A stretch of 64,000 bases of DNA from Leptospira semungkisensis (GTDB lineage: Bacteria; Spirochaetota; Leptospiria; Leptospirales; Leptospiraceae): the NCBI RefSeq assembly GCF_004770055.1, contig NZ_RQEP01000018.1:124001-188000 (forward strand), in the 5' to 3' direction. This document shows positions 20,111 to 27,503 of the stretch, piece by piece. How positions within the stretch are numbered: position 1 is the first letter of the stretch; each line of letters opens with the position of its first letter. A model generated the notes under the pieces. It was given only the letters and a program-made list of their open reading frames with translations, did no database searches and was not told the origin of the DNA. The position numbers and the translations under genes were made by a program.

Positions 20111-20686
20111 ATGGATCTTTTGGAAGCGACCATATATAATATCTCTCTGACAAATGTCGGATTTGCCGTTTTTTTAAAGGCCAAAGACGATTCCGATCAG
20201 AGAGTGGTCCCGATTTTTATCGGTCCTTTAGAAACTCATTCCATCACTTCGGTTCTAGAAGGGACAAAACCTCCTAGACCAATGACCCACGATCTAATGA
20301 CAATTCTTCTCACAACTCTGGGAGTGCAAATTGTCAAGATCGCTATCGAAGAAATTATCGATAATACCTTCTACGCCAAGATCACTCTTCGTAAAGACGA
20401 GGAACTAATCGTTCTAGACGCACGTCCGAGTGATTCCATTGCTCTCGCTCTTCGCGCAAATGCTCCTATTTACCTTGCCAAAAAAGTGATCGAAGAGGCA
20501 GGAATTGTAATGAAGGATGATGAGATCCCTGGCGAGACCATTGGCAAAGAAAAGATCTCCCAACTTCCTAAATCTCAGTTGGAGATCCTACAAGATTCCC
20601 TAGATAACGCGCTCAAGGCAGAAGATTACGAGACCGCCGCTAAGATCCGAGACCAGATTCGTAAGCTTCTGGAAAATCCTTCCTAA
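20111..20686 (+). CDS. Bifunctional nuclease domain (DUF151) protein with a UVR motif
   Basis: 191 residues. Residues 1-130 are the BFN/DUF151 domain (MDLLEATIYNISLTNVGFAVFLK, given here as the first strand and helix; then RVVPIFIGPLETHSI and the conserved LDARPSDSIALALRANAPIY). The C-terminal 40 residues form a UvrB/UvrC-type helical hairpin (LDNALKAEDYETAAKIRDQI). DUF151 proteins have been described as DNases/RNases in plants and are widespread in bacteria with little functional work. Stands alone between the hydrolase and the phasin-like gene. Confidence 0.88.
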   Translation: MDLLEATIYNISLTNVGFAVFLKAKDDSDQRVVPIFIGPLETHSITSVLEGTKPPRPMTHDLMTILLTTLGVQIVKIAIEEIIDNTFYAKITLRKDEELIVLDARPSDSIALALRANAPIYLAKKVIEEAGIVMKDDEIPGETIGKEKISQLPKSQLEILQDSLDNALKAEDYETAAKIRDQIRKLLENPS

Positions 20687-20823
20687 TTCTTTTCCTTTTT
20701 ACTCATCCAAAATGCTTCCTTCTCTTTCGGAAATTTAGGCTTTTTCCGAGGAGGATTCGCAAGTCGCTGGACCGATCCGCCTCTTTATTATAATCTTGGT
20801 TCCCTGTCATCGGAGGATCTATT

Positions 20824-21177
20824 ATGGAAAAAGCACTTATGGACGTTCTAAACGCCGGAATCGCACTCTTTCAATCCGGAGAAGACAAGCTCAAACAGAG
20901 TCTTTCCGACCTGGATAAGGTATACCAAGAGCTAAAAATCAAGGGAGCTCAAGACCAATCCGAGCAGGCAAATCGCCTCAGAGACCTGGTCCAAAAAACC
21001 GTTTGGGACGCTCAGGAAAAATTGAAGAGCGCGAACGATAGCTCCGTCGCAGTTGTAAATCAACTCAAAGAAAACTTCGCAAAGATCTCCTCGCAAATAG
21101 ACGAGATGCTACCTGAGGATGTGAAGACTAAGGCCAAGGCAGCAATCGAGGAATTGAAAAAACTAACGAAGAAGTAA
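20824..21177 (+). CDS. Phasin-like small coiled-coil protein
   Basis: 117 residues, almost entirely amphipathic helix, without Cys and without a signal peptide. The pattern (GIALFQSGEDKLKQSLSDLD; LRDLVQKTVWDAQEKLKSA) fits phasin-like proteins, which coat polyhydroxyalkanoate granules or act as general helical chaperones. A GGAGG-like site (CGGAGGATC before ATTATG) supports the start. No polymer synthesis genes are in the window, so the phasin role is not supported by context. Confidence 0.6.
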   Translation: MEKALMDVLNAGIALFQSGEDKLKQSLSDLDKVYQELKIKGAQDQSEQANRLRDLVQKTVWDAQEKLKSANDSSVAVVNQLKENFAKISSQIDEMLPEDVKTKAKAAIEELKKLTKK

Positions 21178-21258
21178 ATAGCAGTTCTCAAGGGCGGAGA
21201 AAAATTCGGGACAAAGAAACAGGGTTCCGGATATTAGGTAATACATCCGAACCCGCCC

Positions 21259-22569
21259 ATGAGGAAACAATCCCTTATCCTAGTTCTCACAGTCTTCATC
21301 GATATGATGGGATTCTCTCTCATCTTTCCTGTATTTCCTGAAACCCTAAATCATTTTCTAGCGCAAGCAGGAGATCCTGTCTTAGATCTTTTGGCAGGAC
21401 TCACTTCCAAGATCCTTGATGGAAGGATCGCTGACTGGAAATTGTTCGTGGCTCTTTTTGGTGGGATCGTCGCTAGTCTTTATTCTATTCTTCAATTCCT
21501 ATTCTCTCCGATTTGGGGAAAGCTCTCCGATTCCACAGGCAGAAGACCAGTCTTAGTACTTACCTGCACCGGAAGTTTTCTAGGTTATCTAGTTTGGCTT
21601 TTCTCGGGCAGCTTTTCTCTCTTCGTTCTTTCGAGGCTAATCACCGGATTGATGGGAGGAAACATTTCCGTTGCGACTGCTGCAATCGCAGATTCTACCA
21701 CCGAGCAGGACAGAAGCAAAGGAATGGGAATGATCGGAGCCGGTATCGGCCTTGGATTCATTGCGGGACCTTCTCTCGGGGGAATACTAGCTCATACGGA
21801 TCCTTCTTATCTTCTTCCATTTATTCCTTGGGAAAAGATGACCATCTTTCCGTCTGTCGCGCTCATGGCGACTTCTGCTTCCTTATTGAATCTTCTTCTG
21901 GTGCTTTTTAGATTTAGAGAAACACTTCCTCATAATTTGAGAAAAGCAAGAGAAGGAAGAGTGCATCCAGTATTGGGAGTATTAGATCTAGGCTCCAAAG
22001 AGATCTTATATATCGCATTTCTAAATCTGTTTTTTCTATTATTCTTTTCCGGATTCGAATTCTCTCTCAACTTCTATTTGGATCAATTCTTGGGATTCAA
22101 GCCGATTAGCATCGGATACACTTTCGTTTATATAGGGATGATCATAGTATTCATCCAAGGCGGAGTGATCCGTAGGATAAGTGGCAAGGTCCCCGAAAAG
22201 AAAGTGGGCATACTCGCTTCCATCTTTTTAGTGATCGGGTTCTTTCTTTTATATTCCGCATCCGTCTTAACACCCGAAGAATCCAAATACATACTATTTG
22301 CTGCATTGACATTCCTTGCGATGGGAAGCGCATTCTTAAATCCTTCCATTTCTGCGATCGTATCCTTATTCTCTTCTGCATCGGAACAAGGAAAGAATTT
22401 GGGGATTTTAAGAAGTCTTGGTTCTCTTGGCAGAGGACTTTCTCCTATTATATTTAGTATCTTATACTCCCAGAAAGGACCTCAATTCTCCTTTTTAATT
22501 TCCTGGTTGTTGAGCCTGGTATTTTTAGGCTTGTTTATCTTTGTAAAACAGCCAAATCCTAAGAATTAA
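21259..22569 (+). CDS. MFS drug/proton antiporter, TetA-like
   Basis: 436 residues with twelve predicted membrane helices. The N-terminus (LVLTVFIDMMGFSLIFPVFP) and motif A (GKLSDSTGRRPVL) are those of the DHA1 exporters that include TetA. Motif C-like GAGIGLGFIAGPSLGG lies in helix 5. It should extrude small drugs or metabolites using the proton gradient. The first loop is longer than in TetA (GDPVLDLLAGLTSKILDG). No repressor gene is adjacent. Confidence 0.88.
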   Translation: MRKQSLILVLTVFIDMMGFSLIFPVFPETLNHFLAQAGDPVLDLLAGLTSKILDGRIADWKLFVALFGGIVASLYSILQFLFSPIWGKLSDSTGRRPVLVLTCTGSFLGYLVWLFSGSFSLFVLSRLITGLMGGNISVATAAIADSTTEQDRSKGMGMIGAGIGLGFIAGPSLGGILAHTDPSYLLPFIPWEKMTIFPSVALMATSASLLNLLLVLFRFRETLPHNLRKAREGRVHPVLGVLDLGSKEILYIAFLNLFFLLFFSGFEFSLNFYLDQFLGFKPISIGYTFVYIGMIIVFIQGGVIRRISGKVPEKKVGILASIFLVIGFFLLYSASVLTPEESKYILFAALTFLAMGSAFLNPSISAIVSLFSSASEQGKNLGILRSLGSLGRGLSPIIFSILYSQKGPQFSFLISWLLSLVFLGLFIFVKQPNPKN

Positions 22570-22677
22570 AACCTCGATCTTTTCCGAAAGAGATTCTACT
22601 TTTTTTGAAGTATGTCGATTTCGAGATACCGATTGCGTCGGTCTTTCAGAGGTGAGAGAACCTCCAAGGAGCCAAAA

Positions 22678-23028
22678 ATGCAATACCAACTGCTTATTTA
22701 CGTGGATGAAAAGGATTTCGCGGATATTCCCCAAAGTCAATTTGCGCAAACATCGGAGGATTATCGGATCTTTACGGAGAATCTGATCAAGGCTTCCGTA
22801 TTCGTATCTGGAGAAAGACTTCACTTGAGTTCTTCCGCTGCAACTGTTAGAAGCAAGGACGGAAAAATCGTCTCTACACACGGTCCGTTTGCAGAAACCA
22901 AGGAACAACTCGGAGGATTCTATATCATAAACTGTAAGAGTTTGGAAGAAGCAATCGAGTGGGCTTCACAATGCCCCGCTGCCAAGCGTTGCGCAGTAGA
23001 AGTCCGTCCAATCGTGTTAATGAAATAA
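22678..23028 (+). CDS. YCII/DGPF-domain protein paired with an ECF sigma factor
   Basis: 116 residues from the ATG at 22678, selected by the AAGGAGCC site 10 bases upstream rather than the longer frame beginning 22612. The ferredoxin-like YCII fold is shown by MQYQLLIYVDE, the conserved GERLHLSSSAATVR and the DGPF-equivalent THGPFAETKEQLGGFYII. In many bacteria this family is encoded next to sigma factors of the ECF42 group; function is unknown. The sigma gene begins 62 bases downstream. Confidence 0.87.
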   Translation: MQYQLLIYVDEKDFADIPQSQFAQTSEDYRIFTENLIKASVFVSGERLHLSSSAATVRSKDGKIVSTHGPFAETKEQLGGFYIINCKSLEEAIEWASQCPAAKRCAVEVRPIVLMK

Positions 23029-23034
23029 AGGAAA

Positions 23035-23065
23035 GGCCCGCCCAAAGAATCGTCTTCGGCGGGCC
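23035..23065 (+). other. GC-rich hairpin between the YCII and sigma genes
   Basis: A perfect 8-bp stem GGCCCGCC (23035-23042) / GGCGGGCC (23058-23065) encloses a 15-base loop. It begins 6 bases after the YCII stop and ends 25 bases before the sigma start. No T-tract follows, so it is not a standard terminator; it could stall polymerase or shape translation of the sigma factor. Confidence 0.5.
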
Positions 23066-23090
23066 GATCATCCTTACGCAATTCCCTGAA

Positions 23091-24362
23091 ATGAACGAAG
23101 TACATTCTCTGATAGACGAACTGCACCGTAGAGAGTACGGCCAGATCCTTTCCGTGTTAGTCGTAATGGCGGGAGATCTGGGCATCGCAGAGGAGATACT
23201 ACAGGATGCTTTTCTGATCGCTCTGGAAAATTGGACAAAAAAAGGAATCCCTAGAAAACCGGGAGCGTGGCTGACCACTGTCGCAAGAAATAAACTTATA
23301 GATCGATTTCGTAAAAAAAGACCCGACTCCGTCGATCCAAGCATTTTAGAAGAATTAATCAAAATGGAAGAACAATCCATAGAGGATGATCAAGAGATCC
23401 CGGATGAAAGATTAAAGCTAATCTTTACCTGCTGTCATCCTTCTTTGTCTACGGAACAACAAATCGCAATCACATTGCACACATTAGGTGGATTGAGTAC
23501 GGCTGAAATCGCCTCCGCCTTTTTAGTTCCCATTCCTACAATCGCACAAAGACTAGTGCGGGCAAAAAGAAAGATCAGAGAGGAAAAGATCCCCTACTCC
23601 GTTCCTTCCACCGAACAATTGGCTGAAAGAATGAATTCAGTACTTACAGTACTCTATTTAATTTTTACGGAAGGATACGCTTCTACTGCTGGTGATAAAC
23701 TAATGCGAGGAAATCTCTGCGAAGAAGCGATCCGACTTTGCAGAGTCTTAGAATTACTTGTTCGTAATATACCGACAAAGATCGAAATTCCACAAATCCA
23801 ATATTCTGAGATCTTAGGTTTGCTTTCTCTTATGCTGCTCAATCATTCCAGAAGGAATGCAAGACTCGGCAAGAATGGAGAATTAAAATTATTGAATGAA
23901 CAAAATCGTTCTCTTTGGGTCCAAGATGAAATCCAAGAAGGCTTAACCCTAGTCGAAAAAGCATTCCATATCGGACATCTTGGTCCGTACCAGATCCAAG
24001 CCGCGATCAGTGCTCTGCATTCCAAGTCTCCTGGTCCCGAATATACAAGCTGGAAGGAAATCATACACTTCTACAAAATTCTTTTGAGCTTTATGGATAC
24101 TCCAGTCATTCGATTGAACTATGCTGTTGCAGTCTCCATGGTTGGTGATTTGCAAGAAGGACTGTCGATCCTGGATTCTGTCCATGCTGACTTAGAGGCC
24201 TTTGCTCCCTTCTATTTAGCAAAAGCGGATATTTTATTCAGAATGAGTAAAATACAAGAAGCGAAAGAATCTTATAGAGATGCTCTCGAGCTGACTCAGA
24301 ATGAAGTAGAAAAAGATTTTATCCGAAAAAAGATCTGCAGTTTAGAAGAAGAAATAGATTAA
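23091..24362 (+). CDS. ECF-family sigma factor, ECF42-like, with long helical C-terminal domain
   Basis: 423 residues from ATG 23091, where homology to sigma factors begins (the frame is open 44 codons upstream, overlapping the YCII gene). Region 2 is at about 10-75 (LVVMAGDLGIAEEILQDAFLIALENW; key words EEILQDAF and WLTTVARNKLIDRFRK) and region 4 at about 110-165 (LSTAEIASAFLVPIPTIAQRL, in pieces). The remaining 240 residues are TPR-like helices (GLSILDSVHADLEAF, AKESYRDALELT), the usual C-terminal extension of this group, which may replace an anti-sigma factor. Confidence 0.9.
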   Translation: MNEVHSLIDELHRREYGQILSVLVVMAGDLGIAEEILQDAFLIALENWTKKGIPRKPGAWLTTVARNKLIDRFRKKRPDSVDPSILEELIKMEEQSIEDDQEIPDERLKLIFTCCHPSLSTEQQIAITLHTLGGLSTAEIASAFLVPIPTIAQRLVRAKRKIREEKIPYSVPSTEQLAERMNSVLTVLYLIFTEGYASTAGDKLMRGNLCEEAIRLCRVLELLVRNIPTKIEIPQIQYSEILGLLSLMLLNHSRRNARLGKNGELKLLNEQNRSLWVQDEIQEGLTLVEKAFHIGHLGPYQIQAAISALHSKSPGPEYTSWKEIIHFYKILLSFMDTPVIRLNYAVAVSMVGDLQEGLSILDSVHADLEAFAPFYLAKADILFRMSKIQEAKESYRDALELTQNEVEKDFIRKKICSLEEEID

Positions 24363-24967
24363 AGAACTGCACTTAATGCTTCTTTCAATCGGAAGAAGTG
24401 AAGATTCTCATCCAGCTTAGAACCGTTTTCTAATCTCAGAAGAAAGGTATCCCGCACTTGTCCGGAATCGGTTACCGCTTTAAACGAAAGAATATCCACA
24501 CCGAACAAAAATAAGATCTGAGAGATCTCGAATAATATTCCGGGTCTATCTTCCATCCTAAGATCCATTACTGTTGAATCACTGATCTCCGAGTTAAATA
24601 AAAAGATCTCCGGAGAAGTTTCCAATTTAGCTCGAAGGGTCTCCATCTTTTCAGGGTGGAGAGCAAGATAATTCATAACGGACATCCCACCGTAGAATAA
24701 TTCCTTTAAATCGGCATGGATCGCATTTAAATGCTCGTCCGTCATAGGACTTCCATCAATTCGCTTAACGATAAATATATCTTGGATATATCCGTCGGTT
24801 GAGGTCTCTGCAATGGCTTCTTCTATATTCCATCCATGGACATATAGAACTGCTGTTACTCGATAAATGATTCCTATTTCATTCTTGGAAATATTAACCT
24901 TTAAAGCATACGCCTCCCCTCTAGGGATACAGGAAAGGTGTAGAGGTTTTCCAGGAGTAGTGATCAT
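24359..24967 (-). CDS. Double ACT-domain protein, similar to the GlnD C-terminus
   Basis: 202 residues with two ACT modules: about 18-95 (ALKVNISKNEIGIIYRVTAVLY) and about 130-200 (MDLRMEDRPGILFEISQILFLFGVDI, given as key parts MEDRPGILFEIS and FGVDILSFKA). The arrangement and the DRPGLL-type motif are like the regulatory C-terminus of GlnD uridylyltransferase, without any nucleotidyltransferase domain. A role in sensing glutamine or another amino acid is inferred. The 3' end overlaps the sigma gene stop by 4 bases, tail to tail. Confidence 0.8.
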   Translation of the reverse strand: MITTPGKPLHLSCIPRGEAYALKVNISKNEIGIIYRVTAVLYVHGWNIEEAIAETSTDGYIQDIFIVKRIDGSPMTDEHLNAIHADLKELFYGGMSVMNYLALHPEKMETLRAKLETSPEIFLFNSEISDSTVMDLRMEDRPGILFEISQILFLFGVDILSFKAVTDSGQVRDTFLLRLENGSKLDENLHFFRLKEALSAVL

Positions 24968-25022
24968 TTCGTACCTTGGATGCTATTTGCTGAATTCCTA
25001 AACAATATATCCAGAAACTTCA

Positions 25023-25061
25023 ACGCCTTTTGCATTCTATTATACTTAATGCAAAAGGCGT
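25023..25061. repeat. Perfect 14-bp inverted repeat
   Basis: ACGCCTTTTGCATT at 25023-25036 is exactly complementary to 25048-25061, with an 11-base loop. A run of T (25066-25070) follows on the plus strand, so it would be a terminator for plus-strand transcripts, yet both flanking genes are on the minus strand. It could end antisense transcripts or be a hairpin that ends the outer-membrane gene's message without a U-tract. Confidence 0.7.
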
Positions 25062-25105
25062 GCCCTTTTTATAAAAATCGAATAAAAAACCGAATTCGCT
25101 AAAGC

Positions 25106-26323
25106 TTAGAGGGCGAACTTAAGGCCTATGTTTGCAGAATACACCTTATCGTCGGTCACAATACCTTCTGCAAGGACCTTCAACATAAGGATATTAATCT
25201 CAAAACCGGCAATCAGATAATTCGTCTGGCTTTTTACATTCGCGGAGCCACTAGTCCTTAAGCCCAATGTTCCGGAAGCATTTCCGTTCATCTGTTGGAT
25301 TACTTGAGGAGGCAGACCGGAAGCATTCGGGTCCAAGGCCAAATAAACTGGTCCTGAAATATTCAGGTTCAGTCTCGTATTTCCTGAGTTACTCGAAATA
25401 CCAGCTCCTCCGAACACTGTCAAAAAGTAGAATAAGCGCACGCCTGTGCGAACATCTATCGGTACGGACTGCACTCTGGATTGATAACCAAAGTTTACAT
25501 CTCCATCCCATTTACCTGTAGCAGGTCCAAAGGCGACTTTCACCGCATTGGAGGCTCCTGGATGATAGTTCAAATTCATATCTTCCGAAGTTCTATGGAA
25601 TCCGATCCCGAGGCTTAATCCAGTAAATCCGAAGAAGTCGAGCCTAGTATATCTCTCTCTCAAGAGTTGGAATCTTACAGTTGCTCCAAAGCTGTTAATG
25701 CTACCATTTACAGTTAAGTCATTAGAAACAGAGCTAGCAACAGATCTTAGATCCCCTTGTCCTATCTTGCCTTGGAAACCATGACCATAGATATTGATCC
25801 TATGCAAAAAGGATCTGCCTTGCCCAGAATCGGAAGGAGCATCCGGTTGGTCTGCCGGTCCCTTACCCAATAACCATCCTAAGTTCACTGCTGCCATGGC
25901 TCCCATATTCAAAGAAGCCCCTGCGTTCGGAAGTGTTGGAATATTAATATCCTGGTATTGGATATTGATATCATTCCTCTTCACTCCGGCCAAAGTAACA
26001 CCGCCACCCACTTGGAAACGATTCACTGTTCCAGGTCCCATCATAGAAGCGTTGAGATTCGAGAGAACCGCAGAATCCGCCATGGACTTAGTGACTTCGT
26101 TCAAATAGTCCGTTCTGATCTTTTGCTCCAAGCCGTTAAATTCAGCAACGGTAGCAGGTGGAATAAAAGTACAGACGTTGTTGCCGGAAGGAGGAGGAGT
26201 ACAGGTCACCTGGGCCTGCAGGGATGAAAAATCGAATAAATATAGATTAGCGCCTAAAATAATTAAGGCGGTACCTCTTACGCACCGCCTTACTAAACTC
26301 GTTATCAGAGCCATTCGTACCAT
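25106..26323 (-). CDS. Predicted outer-membrane beta-barrel protein
   Basis: 405 residues from the ATG at 26323, chosen because CAAGGTAAAG lies in front of it; a TTG at 26344 extends the frame by 7 codons. A signal peptide ends near FSSLQAQ. A short Cys-containing region (VTCTPPPSGNNVCTFIPP) is followed by amphipathic strands rich in Gly and Asn (SFGATVRFQLLRERYTRLDF as one example), ending in SANIGLKFAL, where Phe-Ala-Leu resembles a barrel end. Leptospira genomes contain several such surface proteins of the Lsa type, but I cannot assign one. Last gene of the minus-strand run that starts at 31066. Confidence 0.65.
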   Translation of the reverse strand: MVRMALITSLVRRCVRGTALIILGANLYLFDFSSLQAQVTCTPPPSGNNVCTFIPPATVAEFNGLEQKIRTDYLNEVTKSMADSAVLSNLNASMMGPGTVNRFQVGGGVTLAGVKRNDINIQYQDINIPTLPNAGASLNMGAMAAVNLGWLLGKGPADQPDAPSDSGQGRSFLHRINIYGHGFQGKIGQGDLRSVASSVSNDLTVNGSINSFGATVRFQLLRERYTRLDFFGFTGLSLGIGFHRTSEDMNLNYHPGASNAVKVAFGPATGKWDGDVNFGYQSRVQSVPIDVRTGVRLFYFLTVFGGAGISSNSGNTRLNLNISGPVYLALDPNASGLPPQVIQQMNGNASGTLGLRTSGSANVKSQTNYLIAGFEINILMLKVLAEGIVTDDKVYSANIGLKFAL

Positions 26324-26357
26324 CTTTACCTTGGACGAGGGCAATTTCGAGATTCTT

Positions 26358-27488
26358 TCAGAGTCCTAAACTACCACCAATAATTTCTTTCATGATCTCG
26401 GTAGTTCCCGCGTAGATCGTCTGGATTCTTGCGTCCAGATACGCTCTTGCAATCGGGTATTCCATCATATAACCGTATCCTCCGAAGAACTGGAGGCAAA
26501 GATCAGTATGACGTTTTTGCATCTCAGTGGAATAATATTTAGCCATAGAAGCCTCTACGGTTAATTTCTTTCCAGCCATATGCTCCGAAACCACTTTATC
26601 GACGAAGGTACGGCACATTTCGAGCTCCGTAGTCATCTCCGCCATTTGAAATTTGATGTGTTGGAAAGACCCGATCTTCTTCCCGAAAGCCATCCTTTCT
26701 TTGATATATTTTAGAGTCATCCTGTGAACGAGAGCAGTAGCTTCCACCGCTGCGATCGCCAATACAAGACGCTCTTGAGCGAGTTTCATCATCAGATAAC
26801 GGAAACCTTGTCCGCCTTTTCCGATGACGTTCTCCTTAGGAACTTTGACATCGTTGAAGTATAACTCCGAGGTGTCCTGAGCCTTGAGCCCGATCTTCTC
26901 GAGGTTACGGCCTCTTTCGAAACCTTTCATTCCCTCTTCTATCATAACAAGTGAAATCGTTCCGTTTTCATGTTTAACGGCGGTAATTACCAGATTTGCA
27001 AGCTGACCGTTGGAAATAAATGTTTTCTGACCATTCACTAAGTAATGGTCGCCTTTGTCAACGGCAGTGGTACGGATATTTTTTAAATCCGAACCCGCTC
27101 CAGGTTCCGTCATAGCGACCGCTAAAATGCTGTCACCGCTGCAGCAACCAGGCAGCCATCTTTTTTTCTGCTCCTCGTTTCCGTACGCGGAGATATATGG
27201 AGCGATCACATCGTTGTGAAGGGAAACAAAAAATCCGCTATTTCCTGATCTAGACGATTCTTCTATTACAACAACGTTATATAGGAAGTCTGCACCGGAT
27301 CCACCGTATTCTTCAGGAACATCTGGACAGAGAAGTCCGCTTGCTCCGGCTTTTTTCCAAAGCTCTTTCGGGACCATTCCCACTTTTTCCCACTCGTGGT
27401 GATGAGGAGTAACTTCTGCTTCAAAGAATTTGCGCGCCATGTCGCGAAAAGCTTCGTGCTCTTCGGTAAATTGTAGGACTCTATCCAT
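26358..27488 (-). CDS. Acyl-CoA dehydrogenase
   Basis: 376 residues, full length for the family. Recognisable parts are the flavin/substrate segment AVAMTEPGAGSDLKNIRTTA, the QKTFISNG turn, the KIGLKAQDTSEL stretch and the C-terminal QFFGGYGYMMEYPIAR followed by IYAGTTEIMKEII. Where medium-chain enzymes have a catalytic Glu (YEGT), this one has Ala; isovaleryl- and long-chain-type enzymes likewise lack it and use a Glu in an upstream helix, which could be that of LAQERLVLA here. The enzyme would oxidise an acyl-CoA to the enoyl-CoA. It is 15 bases from the upstream cyclic-nucleotide-binding gene. Confidence 0.92.
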   Translation of the reverse strand: MDRVLQFTEEHEAFRDMARKFFEAEVTPHHHEWEKVGMVPKELWKKAGASGLLCPDVPEEYGGSGADFLYNVVVIEESSRSGNSGFFVSLHNDVIAPYISAYGNEEQKKRWLPGCCSGDSILAVAMTEPGAGSDLKNIRTTAVDKGDHYLVNGQKTFISNGQLANLVITAVKHENGTISLVMIEEGMKGFERGRNLEKIGLKAQDTSELYFNDVKVPKENVIGKGGQGFRYLMMKLAQERLVLAIAAVEATALVHRMTLKYIKERMAFGKKIGSFQHIKFQMAEMTTELEMCRTFVDKVVSEHMAGKKLTVEASMAKYYSTEMQKRHTDLCLQFFGGYGYMMEYPIARAYLDARIQTIYAGTTEIMKEIIGGSLGL

Positions 27489-27503
27489 TTCTATCCCCCC
27501 GCT

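Noticed and set aside
22612..22677. Longer YCII protein start
   Set aside because: Extra residues lack family similarity; AAGGAGCC precedes the later ATG.
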